64,000 bases of DNA, taken from Planomonospora parontospora (GTDB taxonomy: Bacteria; Actinomycetota; Actinomycetes; Streptosporangiales; Streptosporangiaceae). Location of the stretch: positions 1-64,000 of the forward strand of contig BMQD01000003.1 of assembly GCA_014647935.1 (NCBI GenBank). The letters run 5' to 3'. This document shows positions 1 to 9,349 of the stretch, piece after piece. Each line of letters starts with the position of its first letter. Positions within the stretch are counted from its first letter, which is position 1. Both the position numbers and the translations under genes were made by a program. Under the pieces are notes generated by a model. That model searched no databases and was not told the origin of the DNA. It was given only the letters and a program-made list of their open reading frames with translations.

Positions 1-162
1 CGTTCCACCCAGGCCGGCACCGGCAGCGGCCGGATCACCAGCCTGCTGACCGACGGCGGCGCGCAGGTCCCGGCCGGCGTCCGGGACGGGGTCACGGTCA
101 CGGCGGACTCGGCGAGCGTGCGGGCCACCATGTGGAGCCTGGTGCTGGCGCCCGCTGAGTGA
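1..162 (+). CDS. 3' end of a gene of unknown product (partial)
   Basis: The window opens inside a plus-strand reading frame that ends with TGA at 160-162. The visible 53 residues end in MWSLVLAPAE and look like the beta-rich tail of an extracellular or carbohydrate-active protein, but this is too little to name a family. GC-rich third positions support coding. It is followed by a strong hairpin before the convergent korB. Function not assigned. Confidence 0.55.
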   Translation, partial: RSTQAGTGSGRITSLLTDGGAQVPAGVRDGVTVTADSASVRATMWSLVLAPAE

Positions 163-207
163 CGCGCCGCACGCCCGGCGCGGCCGGGCATGCGGCCGGA
201 CGAGAGA

Positions 208-244
208 AGAGGGCCCTGCGCGGAGTCTCCGCGCAGGGCCCTCT
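208..244. terminator. Bidirectional terminator hairpin
   Basis: Perfect 17-bp inverted repeat (208-224 with 228-244) around a 3-nt loop, lying between the end of the partial plus-strand gene and the stop of the minus-strand korB. The position between convergent genes supports a shared terminator. Confidence 0.8.
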
Positions 245-290
245 CGGTTCAGGTGCGTAACGGCGCCTCGGTCCCGCGCCGTACGGCGCG

Positions 291-1352
291 CTATCCGATG
301 CGCCAGGTGTCCCCCGACAGGAGCAGGTCGTCCAGGCCGCCGGGACCGCGCTGCGCGACGGCCTCCTCCAGCTGCGTGGACATCAGCTCGTCGTAGGAGG
401 GGCGGTCGACACTGCGGAAGACGCCGATCGGGACGTGCTCGAAGGCAGGCTCGTCCAGCCGGGAGAGCGCGAAGGCCAGCGACGGGTCGGCGCGGTGGGC
501 GTCGTGGACGAGGATCTCGCTCTCGGCCACCTCCGCCCGGGGCACGACCTCGATGCCGCCGTCGGCCGCCCGCCGTACGGCCTTGGAGGCGCTGGCGATG
601 GGCTGCCCGTGCTCCAGGCGCAGCGTGATGTCGTCGCGCTGCTCCGGGTCCTTCAGCTGGTCGAAGGCGCCGTCGTTGAAGATGTTGCAGTTCTGGTAGA
701 TCTCCACCAGCGAGGTGCCCTTGTGCTCGGCGGCCTCGCGCAGCACCGACTGCAGGTGCTTGCGGTCGGAGTCGATGGTCCTGGCCACGAAGGAGGCCTC
801 GGCGCCGATCGCCAGCGAGATCGGGTTGAACGGCTTGTCCAGCGAGCCCATCGGGGTGGACTTCGTGATCTTGCCGACCTCGGAGGTCGGGGAGTACTGG
901 CCCTTGGTCAGACCGTAGATCCTGTTGTTGAACAGCAGGATGTTGAGGTTGACGTTGCGGCGCAGCGCGTGGATCAGGTGGTTGCCGCCGATGGAGAGCG
1001 AGTCGCCGTCACCGGTGATCACCCAGACGCTCAGGTCGGGCCGGGAGGCGGCCAGACCGGTGGCGATCGCGGGCGCGCGGCCGTGGATCGAGTGGAACCC
1101 GTAGGTGTTCATGTAGTACGGGAACCGGGAGGAGCAGCCGATGCCCGAGACGAACACCATGTTCTCGCGCTTGAGGCCGAGCTCCGGGACGAAGGACTGG
1201 ACGGCGGCCAGGATGGCGTAGTCGCCGCAGCCCGGGCACCACCGGACCTCCTGGTCGGACTTGTACTCCTTCATGGACTGCTTGGCGTCGGACTTGGGGA
1301 CCAGCGCCAGGCCCCTGCCGTTGAGGCCGGGGCCGCTCAGAAGCTCACTCAC
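291..1352 (-). CDS. korB: 2-oxoacid (2-oxoglutarate):ferredoxin oxidoreductase, beta subunit
   Basis: 353 aa. The beta subunit carries thiamine diphosphate and a [4Fe-4S] cluster and, with KorA, converts 2-oxoglutarate (or another 2-oxoacid) and CoA to acyl-CoA, CO2 and reduced ferredoxin. Visible: CPGCGDYAIL near residue 39 (cluster/TPP region), ITGDGDSLSIGGNH near residue 112 and FNNRIYGLTKGQ (TPP/Mg site). Length is normal for the family. Its ATG overlaps the end of korA by 8 nt, so the two are translationally coupled with korA upstream. Exact 2-oxoacid preference cannot be read from sequence; 2-oxoglutarate is the usual one in actinobacteria. Confidence 0.93.
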   Translation of the reverse strand: MSELLSGPGLNGRGLALVPKSDAKQSMKEYKSDQEVRWCPGCGDYAILAAVQSFVPELGLKRENMVFVSGIGCSSRFPYYMNTYGFHSIHGRAPAIATGLAASRPDLSVWVITGDGDSLSIGGNHLIHALRRNVNLNILLFNNRIYGLTKGQYSPTSEVGKITKSTPMGSLDKPFNPISLAIGAEASFVARTIDSDRKHLQSVLREAAEHKGTSLVEIYQNCNIFNDGAFDQLKDPEQRDDITLRLEHGQPIASASKAVRRAADGGIEVVPRAEVAESEILVHDAHRADPSLAFALSRLDEPAFEHVPIGVFRSVDRPSYDELMSTQLEEAVAQRGPGGLDDLLLSGDTWRIG

Positions 1353-3201
1353 TGTCGATCACATCCTGGATCACGTCGGCCAGCTCCTCGGCCTTGAACG
1401 GGAGCCCCCGCACGCGGTTGTAGCTGATGATGTCGACCAGGAAGCGGGCGCGGAGCAGCATCGCGAGCTGGCCGAGGTTGATCTCCGGGAGCAGCACCTT
1501 GTCGTAGGACTTCAGCACCTCGCCGGTGTTGGCGGGCAGCGGGCTGAGGTGCCGCAGGTGCGCCTGCGCCACCTTCCCCCCGGACTTGCGGATGCGCCGT
1601 ACGGCCGCGGCGATCGGGCCGTAGGTGGAGCCCCAGCCCAGCACCAGCACCCGTGTCCCGCCGTCGGGACCGTGGGGGTCGTCCACCTCCAGCGGCGGGA
1701 TGTCCTTGGCGATCCCGTCGATCTTGGCCTGCCGGATCCGGACCATGCGGTCGTGGTTGTCGGGGTCGTAGGAGATGTTGCCGGTGCGGTCGGCCTTCTC
1801 GATGCCGCCGATCCGGTGCTCCAGGCCCGCGGTGCCCGGGACGGCCCACGGCCGGGCGAGGGTCTCGGGGTCGCGCAGGTAGGGCAGGAACTCCTCGCCC
1901 TCGGCCGGCGCGGCGGCGAACGCGGTGGAGATGTCCGGCAGGTCGGCCGCGGCCGGCACCCGCCACGGCTCCGAGCCGTTGGCGAGGTAGCCGTCGGAGA
2001 GCAGCATGACCGGCGTGCGGTACTTCACCGCGAGGCGGGCGGCCTCGACGGCCGCGTCGAAGCAGTCGCTCGGCGACATCGGCGCGACGACCGGCAGCGG
2101 CGACTCGCCGTTGCGGCCGTACATCGCCATCAGCAGGTCGGTCTGCTCGGTCTTGGTCGGCATGCCGGTCGACGGGCCCGAGCGCTGCACGTCCACCACG
2201 ATCAGCGGCAGCTCGGTCATGACGGCCAGGCCGACCGTCTCGGCCTTCAGCGCCACGCCCGGACCGGAGGTCGTGGTGACGCCCAGCGCGCCGCCGAAGG
2301 CCGCGCCGAGCGCCGCGCCGACGCCCGCGATCTCGTCCTCGGCCTGGAAGGTGCGGATGCCGAAGTGCTTGTGCCGGGAGAGCTCGTGCAGGATGTCGCT
2401 GGCCGGCGTGATCGGGTAGGACCCGAGGAAGAGCGGGAGCCCCGACCGCACGGAGGCGGCGATCAGGCCGTAGGCGAGCGCCTGGTTTCCGGAGATGTTG
2501 CGGTAGACGCCGGGGGCCAGCGGGGCCGGCTTGACCTCGTAGGAGACCGAGAAGGACTCGGTGGTCTCGCCGTAGTTCCAGCCCGCCTGGAAGGCCGCGA
2601 TGTTGGCCTTGGCGATCTCGGGCTTCTTGGCGAACTTGTTCTCCAGGAACGAGATCGTCGCCTCGGTCGGCCGGTGGTAGAGCCAGCTGAGCAGGCCCAG
2701 GGCGAACATGTTCTTGGAGCGCTCGGCGTCCTTCTTCGACAGGTCGAAGCCCTCCAGGGCCTTGACCGTCAGCGAGGTCAGCGGCACCGGGTGGACGCGC
2801 CACTCGGCGAGCGAGTCGTCCTCCAGCGGGCTGGCGGCGTAGCCCACCTTCTGCAGGTTGCGCTTGGTGAACTCGTCGGTGTTGGCGATGATGTCGGCCC
2901 CGCGCGGCAGGTCGCCGAGGTTGGCCTTGAGCGCCGCCGGGTTCATCGCGACCAGGACGTTCGGCGCGTCACCCGGGGTGAGGATGTCGTGGTCGGCGAA
3001 GTGCAGCTGGAAGCTCGAAACGCCGGGCAGGGTCCCTGCGGGGGCGCGGATCTCGGCGGGGAAGTTGGGGAGCGTCGACAGGTCGTTGCCGAACTCCGCC
3101 GTGCCCGCGGTGAAGCGATCACCCGTCAGCTGCATGCCGTCGCCGGAGTCGCCGGCGAAGCGGATGATCACGCGGTCGAGTTGCTGAACCTGCTTGGTCA
3201 C
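1345..3201 (-). CDS. korA: 2-oxoacid (2-oxoglutarate):ferredoxin oxidoreductase, alpha subunit (gamma-alpha fusion)
   Basis: 618 aa. N-terminal ~190 residues are the gamma domain (FAGDSGDGMQLTG near residue 16), followed by the pyrimidine-binding alpha domain (SYPITPASDILHELS; FQAEDEIAGVGAALGA; TTSGPG) and the C-terminal transketolase-like domain. This fused gamma-alpha form is typical of actinobacterial KorA. Start is GTG at 3199-3201 with a GAGGAGGA ribosome binding site just upstream. First gene of korA-korB. Produces low-potential reduced ferredoxin in the cytoplasm; the nearby nuo locus lacks an NADH-input module, which makes a functional link attractive (inference). Confidence 0.93.
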   Translation of the reverse strand: MTKQVQQLDRVIIRFAGDSGDGMQLTGDRFTAGTAEFGNDLSTLPNFPAEIRAPAGTLPGVSSFQLHFADHDILTPGDAPNVLVAMNPAALKANLGDLPRGADIIANTDEFTKRNLQKVGYAASPLEDDSLAEWRVHPVPLTSLTVKALEGFDLSKKDAERSKNMFALGLLSWLYHRPTEATISFLENKFAKKPEIAKANIAAFQAGWNYGETTESFSVSYEVKPAPLAPGVYRNISGNQALAYGLIAASVRSGLPLFLGSYPITPASDILHELSRHKHFGIRTFQAEDEIAGVGAALGAAFGGALGVTTTSGPGVALKAETVGLAVMTELPLIVVDVQRSGPSTGMPTKTEQTDLLMAMYGRNGESPLPVVAPMSPSDCFDAAVEAARLAVKYRTPVMLLSDGYLANGSEPWRVPAAADLPDISTAFAAAPAEGEEFLPYLRDPETLARPWAVPGTAGLEHRIGGIEKADRTGNISYDPDNHDRMVRIRQAKIDGIAKDIPPLEVDDPHGPDGGTRVLVLGWGSTYGPIAAAVRRIRKSGGKVAQAHLRHLSPLPANTGEVLKSYDKVLLPEINLGQLAMLLRARFLVDIISYNRVRGLPFKAEELADVIQDVIDSE

Positions 3202-3565
3202 AGCTCAGTCCTCCTCGACGCGAAGGGCGCCGTTGCTGTTGCCACCATGTTTACTTCCATGCTAGATCCCTCGGGGGTCACGCGTAGTCTTTCGCGTTCC
3301 GCACGGCGTGGGAGTGTGACGCATGTCGCAGTCCCCGGCGTGCCGCGGTGGTGGAGCGTGGGGGGCTCGGGCGTCGCGCCCGCGGCTCGGGGGGAGGCCG
3401 CGCGGATCACGATCGCGAACGGTCGTCCCGACACAGCCCGGCGGCGAGCCGGCACAGGTCAACGTGCAGGCGGCCGAAGAGGACAGTAGGGGTCACGATC
3501 GCCAACTATATGTCCTTCCCGGGCGGGGTCCCCATCTCTTCCGGCTATGGGGTCATAGCCGCCGG
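3202..3565. other. Gap between deacetylase and korA
   Basis: 364 bp with no convincing gene; short minus-strand ORFs here lack ribosome binding sites and family resemblance. It must hold the korAB promoter and the 3' end region of the deacetylase. A slightly AT-richer patch (3238-3268) precedes korA. No clear operator seen. Confidence 0.4.
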
Positions 3566-5098
3566 CTATGACCGTGCGGAGGCGGCCGGGGCGGCTGGAG
3601 TAGGCGGGGCGGTCGGGGCGGCCGGGCCGGAGCGGTACGTCTGGCCCGGGCGCATCCCCGCGGAGCCGAACAGCTCGGGCACGGTGACGAAGGCGTAGCC
3701 CTCCGCCGAGAGCCGCCGCAGGATCTCGGGGACCGCCTCGACGGCCGGGCGGTGGACGTCGTGCATCAGCACGATCGACCCCGGCCGCACTCCGGCGGCG
3801 ACCCGGCGCGCGACGGCCCGCGGGTCGCGGTCGCGCGCGTCCAGCGCGTCGACGTCCCAGCCGACCACCGCCAGGCCCAGCCCGCGCGCGGCCTCGGCGA
3901 CCCCGGCGCCGGCCGAGCCGTACGGCGGGCGCACCAGGGTGGGGGCCTGGCCGATCGCCTGGCCGATCGCCTCCTGGGCCCGGGTCAGCTGGTGGGCGGC
4001 CCTGCCCGGGGGCAGCGAGGCGAGGTCGCGGTGGGACCAGGTGTGGTTGGCCACCAGGTGCCCCTCCCGGCTCATCCGGCCGAGCAGGTCGGGGCGGGCG
4101 ACCGCGTTCGAGCCGGTGACGAAGAAGGTGGCCCTGGCGCCGCGGGCGGCCAGGGCGTCCAGCAGCTCGCCGGTGGCCGGGCCGGGCCCGTCGTCGAAGG
4201 TCAGCGCGACGCACCTGACCGCCGCGCAGTCCACCGTGCCCGCCCGGGTGCTCCGCGCCGGGGGCTTGCCGGCGGCCGCCGCCTTGATGGACGCCTTGAT
4301 GGACTCGGCGGTGAGCGTCGAGACCGGCAGCCGCCCGGCGCGCACGGCCGCGGCCCGGGCCCGCAGGCCGGTGGGGGAGAGCAGGCCCTCGGTCCTGCCC
4401 GCCGGCACGGCGACCGCCACCCGGCCGAGCGAACCGGCGGCCACCTGGTAGTCGTCGAACTCCACGACGAGGTCGCCGTGCCGGTTGAAGCCGACGGAGT
4501 CGAAGAGCCGCGCGTCCGCCCGGACGGCCGAGGCGTCCACGCCGGGCCCCCGGCCGGCCAGCTCCGTCCTGACCAGGCCGGCCAGCGAGGCCAGCGCGGG
4601 ACCGCCGGAGAGCAGGCCGGCGGAGTCCACGGCCCGCCTCTCCACCCGGTCGTACCAGACGGTGGTCCTGGACTCGCGCCAGCCGGACTGGGTGAGCTCG
4701 CCGACGCCCAGCCGCACCCCGACGACCTGCTCGGTCGCGGCGGGCAGCAGCCAGTCCACGTTGAGCTCGGGGCGGGCGCTCCCATCCCGGCCGACCGGGC
4801 GGACGGCGGTCGCGGTGAACCGGTCGAGCCGCTCGGTCACCACGGCGCGGAGCCGTTCGGTGAGGCCGGGCGCGTCGGCCAGGACCGGGTAGACGATGTG
4901 CACGCTGCGTTCACCGGAGTCACCGTCGGTGATGGTGGCCGTGGTCAGGCCCTCGACCCGGGAGGGGTCCGCGTACTCGACGAGCGTGGGCTCAGAGGGG
5001 ATCAGGCCGTCCGCCGCGAGGGAGGTCGCGGTGGAGCCGCAGCCGATCATGGCTACTGTGAGTAGCGCCACCCCGCCGACGAATCGCATTCTGTGCAT
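3566..5098 (-). CDS. Secreted lipoprotein-like polysaccharide deacetylase (CE4/NodB fold)
   Basis: About 510 aa from ATG 5098 (a GTG three codons upstream is an alternative). N-terminal hydrophobic segment ends in a lipobox-like MIGC, suggesting a membrane-anchored lipoprotein. Residues ~60-290 form an extracellular domain I do not recognise; the C-terminal ~200 residues are a NodB deacetylase with motif 1 TFDDGP, metal-binding HTWSH and RPPYGS. Such enzymes remove N- or O-acetyl groups from peptidoglycan or other glycans outside the membrane. Monocistronic, divergent from nuoA. Substrate unknown. Confidence 0.85.
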   Translation of the reverse strand: MHRMRFVGGVALLTVAMIGCGSTATSLAADGLIPSEPTLVEYADPSRVEGLTTATITDGDSGERSVHIVYPVLADAPGLTERLRAVVTERLDRFTATAVRPVGRDGSARPELNVDWLLPAATEQVVGVRLGVGELTQSGWRESRTTVWYDRVERRAVDSAGLLSGGPALASLAGLVRTELAGRGPGVDASAVRADARLFDSVGFNRHGDLVVEFDDYQVAAGSLGRVAVAVPAGRTEGLLSPTGLRARAAAVRAGRLPVSTLTAESIKASIKAAAAGKPPARSTRAGTVDCAAVRCVALTFDDGPGPATGELLDALAARGARATFFVTGSNAVARPDLLGRMSREGHLVANHTWSHRDLASLPPGRAAHQLTRAQEAIGQAIGQAPTLVRPPYGSAGAGVAEAARGLGLAVVGWDVDALDARDRDPRAVARRVAAGVRPGSIVLMHDVHRPAVEAVPEILRRLSAEGYAFVTVPELFGSAGMRPGQTYRSGPAAPTAPPTPAAPAASARS

Positions 5099-5268
5099 GG
5101 ATGTCACCGTAGGGCGGGAATGGCGTCGTTTACCTTTTCTTGGTACGACCGGTAAGCAGGCTTTGGCTGATTCAGGTTTAACCGCTCCACTCGGTGACGA
5201 TGCATGTCGGATCCGTTAGCGGCCGGGACCCGCGACCTCCCTGGGACGGGTCCCCGAGAGGAGGTCCG

Positions 5269-5640
5269 TTGGACGGCTACTTCGGTTCCTACGCGGTGGT
5301 CTTCGCGCTGCTCGCGATCGGGGTGGCGATCTTCGCCGGCGGGCTCCTGGCCAACCGGCTGCTCCGCCCGCACCGGCCGACGGCCGAGAAGCTGACCACC
5401 TACGAGTGCGGCGTCGACCCCGTCGGCGGGGACTGGGCCCAGTCCCAGGTGCGCTACTACGTCTTCACCTACCTGTACGTGGTCTTCGCGGTGGACGCGG
5501 TCTTCCTCTTCCCCTGGGCGACGGTCTTCGCCGCACCCGGCTTCGGCATGACCACGCTGGTGGAGATGCTGGTCTTCCTCGGCTTCATCGCGCTCGGCAT
5601 CCTGTACGCCTGGCGCAAGAGGGTGCTCGCCTGGACGTGA
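5269..5640 (+). CDS. nuoA: NADH-quinone oxidoreductase subunit A (membrane)
   Basis: 123 aa from a TTG start at 5269, chosen because AGGAGG sits at 5259-5264 and because an upstream ATG would add a non-conserved tail. Three transmembrane helices; the conserved loop [11 protein letters not shown] and the acidic [11 protein letters not shown] helix are the NuoA signatures. It joins the membrane arm near the quinone site together with NuoH. First gene of nuoABCH; 22 nt before nuoB. Confidence 0.93.
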   Translation: MDGYFGSYAVVFALLAIGVAIFAGGLLANRLLRPHRPTAEKLTTYECGVDPVGGDWAQSQVRYYVFTYLYVVFAVDAVFLFPWATVFAAPGFGMTTLVEMLVFLGFIALGILYAWRKRVLAWT

Positions 5641-5662
5641 CCCGCGGGAGGAGAATGGACCC

Positions 5663-6190
5663 ATGGCGGATCTCCCGATGCCCACCGTACGGCCGGCGGT
5701 GGGGCCGGTCTCGCGACTGGCCCCCAAGCCCATGCGCTTCGTCCTCAACTGGGGGAGGCGCTACTCGCTCTGGGCGTTCAACTTCGGTCTCGCCTGCTGC
5801 GCGATCGAGTTCATCGCCACCTCGATGAGCCGGCACGACTTCATCAGGTTCGGGGTGATCCCGTTCGCCAACGGCCCCCGGCAGGCCGACCTGATGATCG
5901 TCTCCGGCACCGTCACCGACAAGATGGCCCCGGCCGTCAAGCGGCTGTACGAACAGATGCCCGACCCCAAGTACGTCATCTCCTTCGGCGCCTGCTCCAA
6001 CACCGGCGGCCCCTACTGGGACTCCTACTGCGTGACCAAGGGCGTCGACCAGATCATCCCGGTGGACGTCTACGTCCCCGGCTGCCCGCCCCGGCCGGAG
6101 GCGCTGCTGCACGGCATCATGAAGCTCCAGGAGAAGATCGCCGCCGAGCACCTGGGCGACCGCTACGCCCCCGAGGGCGGGCGCGGGTGA
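5663..6190 (+). CDS. nuoB: NADH-quinone oxidoreductase subunit B (N2 cluster)
   Basis: 175 aa. Carries the terminal [4Fe-4S] cluster N2 that reduces quinone. Ligands are present: tandem Cys45-Cys46 (LACCAIEF), Cys111 (GACSNTGG) and Cys141 (PGCPPRPE). Family length is normal. Its TGA overlaps the GTG start of nuoC. In canonical complex I NuoB packs against NuoD, which is absent from this locus. Confidence 0.95.
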   Translation: MADLPMPTVRPAVGPVSRLAPKPMRFVLNWGRRYSLWAFNFGLACCAIEFIATSMSRHDFIRFGVIPFANGPRQADLMIVSGTVTDKMAPAVKRLYEQMPDPKYVISFGACSNTGGPYWDSYCVTKGVDQIIPVDVYVPGCPPRPEALLHGIMKLQEKIAAEHLGDRYAPEGGRG

Positions 6191-6768
6191 GCGGGCGGGC
6201 GGACCTCTCCGCGATCGAGGAGCGGTACGGCTCCCGCGTCCGGGTATCGGAGTCGTTCGGCGAGACCACGGCGGACGTCGAGCCCGGCGACTGGACCGGC
6301 CTGCTGGAGGCGGCCCGCGACGGAGGCCACGTGTTCCTCGACTGGCTGACCGGCGTCGACGAGCCGCCGGAGGGCTTCGCGGTCGTCGCCTGCGTCTACG
6401 ACCCGGACGCCCGCTCGCGCCTGCTGCTGCGCACCCGGGTGCCGCGCGAGGACCCCCGGCTGCCCACCGCGACCGGTGTGTTCCGGGGCGCGAACTGGCA
6501 CGAGCGCGAGACCTTCGAGATGTTCGGCGTGGTCTTCGAGGGACACCCGAACCTCGTCCCGCTGCTGCTGCCGGACGGCTTCGAGGGCTTCCCGCTGCGC
6601 AAGGACTTCGTGCTGGCCTCGCGGGTCGCCAAGGCCTGGCCGGGGGCGAAGGAACCGGGCGAGTCCGATCACGGCTCCCCGAGCCGCCGCAAGACCCTCC
6701 CGCCCGGCGTGCCCGCGGACTGGGCGCGCGACGGCGGGGCCGAGGGGCGTTCCGAGACGGAGGCGTGA
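6187..6768 (+). CDS. nuoC: NADH-quinone oxidoreductase subunit C (30 kDa)
   Basis: 193 aa from GTG 6187, overlapping nuoB by 4 nt. The 30-kDa subunit signature is visible as [20 protein letters not shown]. There is no fused NuoD domain (a NuoCD fusion would be ~600 aa), and the next gene is nuoH, so nuoD is truly missing here. The last ~40 residues are a charged, low-conservation tail. Peripheral subunit connecting to the membrane arm. Confidence 0.92.
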   Translation: MSGRADLSAIEERYGSRVRVSESFGETTADVEPGDWTGLLEAARDGGHVFLDWLTGVDEPPEGFAVVACVYDPDARSRLLLRTRVPREDPRLPTATGVFRGANWHERETFEMFGVVFEGHPNLVPLLLPDGFEGFPLRKDFVLASRVAKAWPGAKEPGESDHGSPSRRKTLPPGVPADWARDGGAEGRSETEA

Positions 6769-7724
6769 TGCTCAGCGAGGTGCTCGACGCCGTCGTCCGG
6801 CTGGTCGCGATCGTCGCGGTCTTCCTCGTGCTCCCGCTGGTCGCCGGGCAGATGGAGCACAAGGTCATGGCGCACATGCAGGCCCGGCTCGGGCCGATGT
6901 ACGCCGGGGGCTTCCACGGCTGGGCCCAGCTGATCGCCGACGGGGTGAAGTTCCTGCAGAAGGAGGACGTGATCCCGGCCGCCGCCGACCGCCGGGTCTT
7001 CGCCGTGGCCCCGGCCGTGGCGCTGGTGCCGTACCTCGTGGTGATGGTCGTGATCCCGGTCGGGCCCGGTCTGGTCGGGGTGGACCTGGACGCCGGGCTG
7101 TTCTTCGTGCTGGCCGTGATGGGGATCGGCGTGCTCGGCTCGATCATGGCCGGCTGGTCGTCGGGGAACAAGTACTCCCTGATGGGCGGGATGCGCTCGG
7201 CCGCGCAGCTGATGTCCTACGAGCTGCCGCTGGTGCTGGCCGCGTCCAGCGTCGCGATGGCGGCGGGCACGCTCTCCCTGCCGGGCATCGTGGAGGCCTG
7301 GCAGTGGTGGTGGCTGCCCTGGCAGGCGGTCGGCGGCGTGGTGTTCTTCGTCGCGGGACTCGCCGAGCTGCGCCGCCCGCCGTTCGACATGCCGATCGCC
7401 GAGTCGGAGATCATCATGGGCCCGATGACGGAGTACACCGGCATCCGGTTCGCCCTGTTCATGCTGGCCGAGTACGCCGGGATCATCGTGCTCTCGGCGC
7501 TCACGAGCGTGCTCTTCCTGGGCGGCTGGCACGGCCCGCTGCTGCCCGGCCCGGTGTGGATGCTGCTGAAGGTGTTCGCCCTGGTGTTCGTGGTGATCTG
7601 GGTCCGGGTGAGCTACCCCCGGCTGCGCGAGGACCAGCTGCAGCGGCTCGCCTGGACCGGCCTGGTGCCGCTGGCGCTGGTCCAGCTCCTGCTCACCGGG
7701 GTCGTCAGGGTCGCGGCCGGATGA
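6768..7724 (+). CDS. nuoH: NADH-quinone oxidoreductase subunit H (membrane, quinone pocket)
   Basis: 318 aa from ATG 6768 (GTG one codon upstream is also possible); start overlaps the nuoC stop, with GGAGG at 6759-6763. About eight transmembrane helices. Conserved features: ARLGPMYAGGFHGWAQLIAD, EDVIPAAADR, GWSSGNKYSLMGGMRSAAQ, ELRRPPFDMPIAESEI. NuoH forms part of the quinone channel with NuoB and NuoD. Last gene before the inserted kinase gene; followed by a duplicated 36-bp tail and a terminator hairpin. Confidence 0.95.
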   Translation: MLSEVLDAVVRLVAIVAVFLVLPLVAGQMEHKVMAHMQARLGPMYAGGFHGWAQLIADGVKFLQKEDVIPAAADRRVFAVAPAVALVPYLVVMVVIPVGPGLVGVDLDAGLFFVLAVMGIGVLGSIMAGWSSGNKYSLMGGMRSAAQLMSYELPLVLAASSVAMAAGTLSLPGIVEAWQWWWLPWQAVGGVVFFVAGLAELRRPPFDMPIAESEIIMGPMTEYTGIRFALFMLAEYAGIIVLSALTSVLFLGGWHGPLLPGPVWMLLKVFALVFVVIWVRVSYPRLREDQLQRLAWTGLVPLALVQLLLTGVVRVAAG

Positions 7725-7804
7725 CCGCCCCGCCCGTCGGGGTACGGCTGGAGCCGGGGGACCACGCCGTCGTCGGGGTCGCGGCCGGGTGACCGCCCCG
7801 CCCG
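7701..7804 (+). repeat. 36-bp near-perfect direct duplication of the nuoH 3' end
   Basis: 7701-7736 (spanning the nuoH stop codon) is repeated at 7769-7804 with two mismatches, so the second copy carries an extra, non-coding imitation of the NuoH C-terminus and stop. The second copy supplies the left arm of the downstream terminator. Looks like a local tandem duplication scar. Confidence 0.8.
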
Positions 7805-7825
7805 GGGACCGCGGGCGGGGCGGTC
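7791..7825. terminator. Hairpin terminator between nuoH and kinase
   Basis: Perfect 13-bp arms 7791-7803 and 7813-7825 with a 9-nt loop, between convergent nuoH and the Ser/Thr kinase gene. Probably ends nuoABCH transcription, so nuoI-N would need its own promoter. Confidence 0.75.
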
Positions 7826-7834
7826 GCTGCACGG

Positions 7835-9262
7835 TCACTGCACGATGCGCAGCATGATGTCGGCGGCGGTGGGCCGGTTGGCGGGGTTCTTCTCCAGGCA
7901 GGCGGTGGCCAGCGGGCGCAGGGAGGCGGGCAGGACCGACAGGTCCGGCTGGTGGTTGATCACCCGGTTGAGGATCGCGGGGATGGTGTCCGAGCCGAAG
8001 GCGGTGCGGCCGGAGGCGGCGTAGATCATCGTGGACGCCCAGCTGAAGACGTCGGTCTCCGGGCCGACGTGCCCGCCGGCGAGCTGCTCGGGGGACATGT
8101 AGGCGGGGGTGCCCATGACGCTGGAGGTCACCGTGACCTGGTCGAGGGCGCGGGCGATACCGAAGTCGATCACTCGGGGGCCGTCGGCGCCGATCAGCAC
8201 GTTGGCCGGCTTGAAGTCCCGGTGCACCACGCCCGCCTTGTGGATCGCGGCCAGCGCGCCCGCGGTGGCCAGGGCGAGCCGGGTCAGCCCGTCCTCGCCG
8301 CGCGGCCCCTGGTCGCGGACGAGCTGCTCCAGCGACATCCCGTCCACGTACTCGCTGACGACGTAGGCCTGGTCGTCGTTGATGTTCACGTCCAGCACCC
8401 GGGCGGTGGAGAAGGTCGCCACCCGGCGCGTCGCCTCCACCTCCCGCAGGAACCGGTCCCGGGCCGCCTGGTTGCCGGTGAACCGCTCGTGCAGGACCTT
8501 GATCGCCACCTTCTGCCCCTGCGGGCTGAGCGCGAGGTGGACCGTCCCCTGCCCGCCCCGGCCCAGGGTGTCGATCACCCGGTACGGCCCGATCCACTCG
8601 GCGGACCGGTCGGACCGCGCGAAGGTCCTGTTCACGTTCGCGTCCGAGGACTGCGGGCTGTACAGCGTGTGCTGCGCGTGCCGCGGACCGGGCGGCGGGA
8701 CCGGCGTGTACGGCCCGGGGCCGGGGCCGTGGTGGAGCGGCGGCGCGGTGTGCTGCGGGTAGGCGGGCCGGTCGTACGGCGGGGCCACGGTGGGCGCGGT
8801 GTGCTGCGGGTGGGCGGGCCGGTCGTACGGCGGGGCCACTGGGGCCGCTGGGCCCACGGTGCGCGGGTGCGGCGCGGGGGCGGCCGGGGGGTGGTAGGGC
8901 GCCCCGGAGAAGGAGGGCCGCTCCCGGAAGACCGAGCCGCGGATGATCAGCGCGTGGCCGAGCCCGCCGAACCACGAGCCGAACAGGCCGACCATCATCA
9001 GGGCGTCCAGCCAGACGGGGATCAGATCGGAGTCCCCGTAGATCCCCGCTCCGATGACGAACACCGCGATCCCGAGGGCGTAGACCGCGGTGGCGAGGAC
9101 GAGCGGGGCGCTCCGGAGCCGCCGGGCGGCGTGCCCCATGATGAACGGGGTGCCGATGCCGCAGGTGAACAGGGGTACCAGCGCCCACACCACGCTCAAT
9201 CCGGTGGTGGACGGGGCGGGTTTCTGCGACGGGTGCCAGGCGGAGCCGTACTGCTGGGACAT
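7835..9262 (-). CDS. Membrane-associated Ser/Thr protein kinase with N-terminal transmembrane region
   Basis: 475 aa from ATG 9262. Unusual order: residues ~21-110 hold about four hydrophobic segments, 120-215 a Pro/His/Tyr-rich linker with the repeat PPYDRPA.PQHTAP twice, and the kinase domain is C-terminal (from ~223): GRGGQGTV, catalytic Lys255 in KVAIK, HRDFKPANV and DFGIARA. PknB-type kinases normally put the kinase first. The gene sits on the opposite strand between nuoH and nuoI and is divergent from nuoI, so it could respond to or modify the respiratory complex (inference). An ORF extension upstream of 9262 lacks conservation and is not included. Confidence 0.88.
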   Translation of the reverse strand: MSQQYGSAWHPSQKPAPSTTGLSVVWALVPLFTCGIGTPFIMGHAARRLRSAPLVLATAVYALGIAVFVIGAGIYGDSDLIPVWLDALMMVGLFGSWFGGLGHALIIRGSVFRERPSFSGAPYHPPAAPAPHPRTVGPAAPVAPPYDRPAHPQHTAPTVAPPYDRPAYPQHTAPPLHHGPGPGPYTPVPPPGPRHAQHTLYSPQSSDANVNRTFARSDRSAEWIGPYRVIDTLGRGGQGTVHLALSPQGQKVAIKVLHERFTGNQAARDRFLREVEATRRVATFSTARVLDVNINDDQAYVVSEYVDGMSLEQLVRDQGPRGEDGLTRLALATAGALAAIHKAGVVHRDFKPANVLIGADGPRVIDFGIARALDQVTVTSSVMGTPAYMSPEQLAGGHVGPETDVFSWASTMIYAASGRTAFGSDTIPAILNRVINHQPDLSVLPASLRPLATACLEKNPANRPTAADIMLRIVQ

Positions 9263-9349
9263 GGCCGGAACAATACGTACATCCGGGGGCGCTCGCAGTC
9301 CCTCTCCCGGTTGATCTCCCTCAGGACCCGATAACTCGAACACACAGTC

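Noticed and set aside
3198-3455. 85-aa minus-strand ORF upstream of korA
   Set aside because: No ribosome binding site, biased composition, and it covers the likely korA promoter.
1261-3489. 742-aa plus-strand ORF antisense to korA
   Set aside because: Arg/Gly/Val/Glu-biased composition of a GC-rich antisense frame; korA on the other strand has clear domains.
6187-6768. NuoCD fusion
   Set aside because: Only 193 aa with the 30-kDa signature; no 49-kDa domain follows before nuoH.
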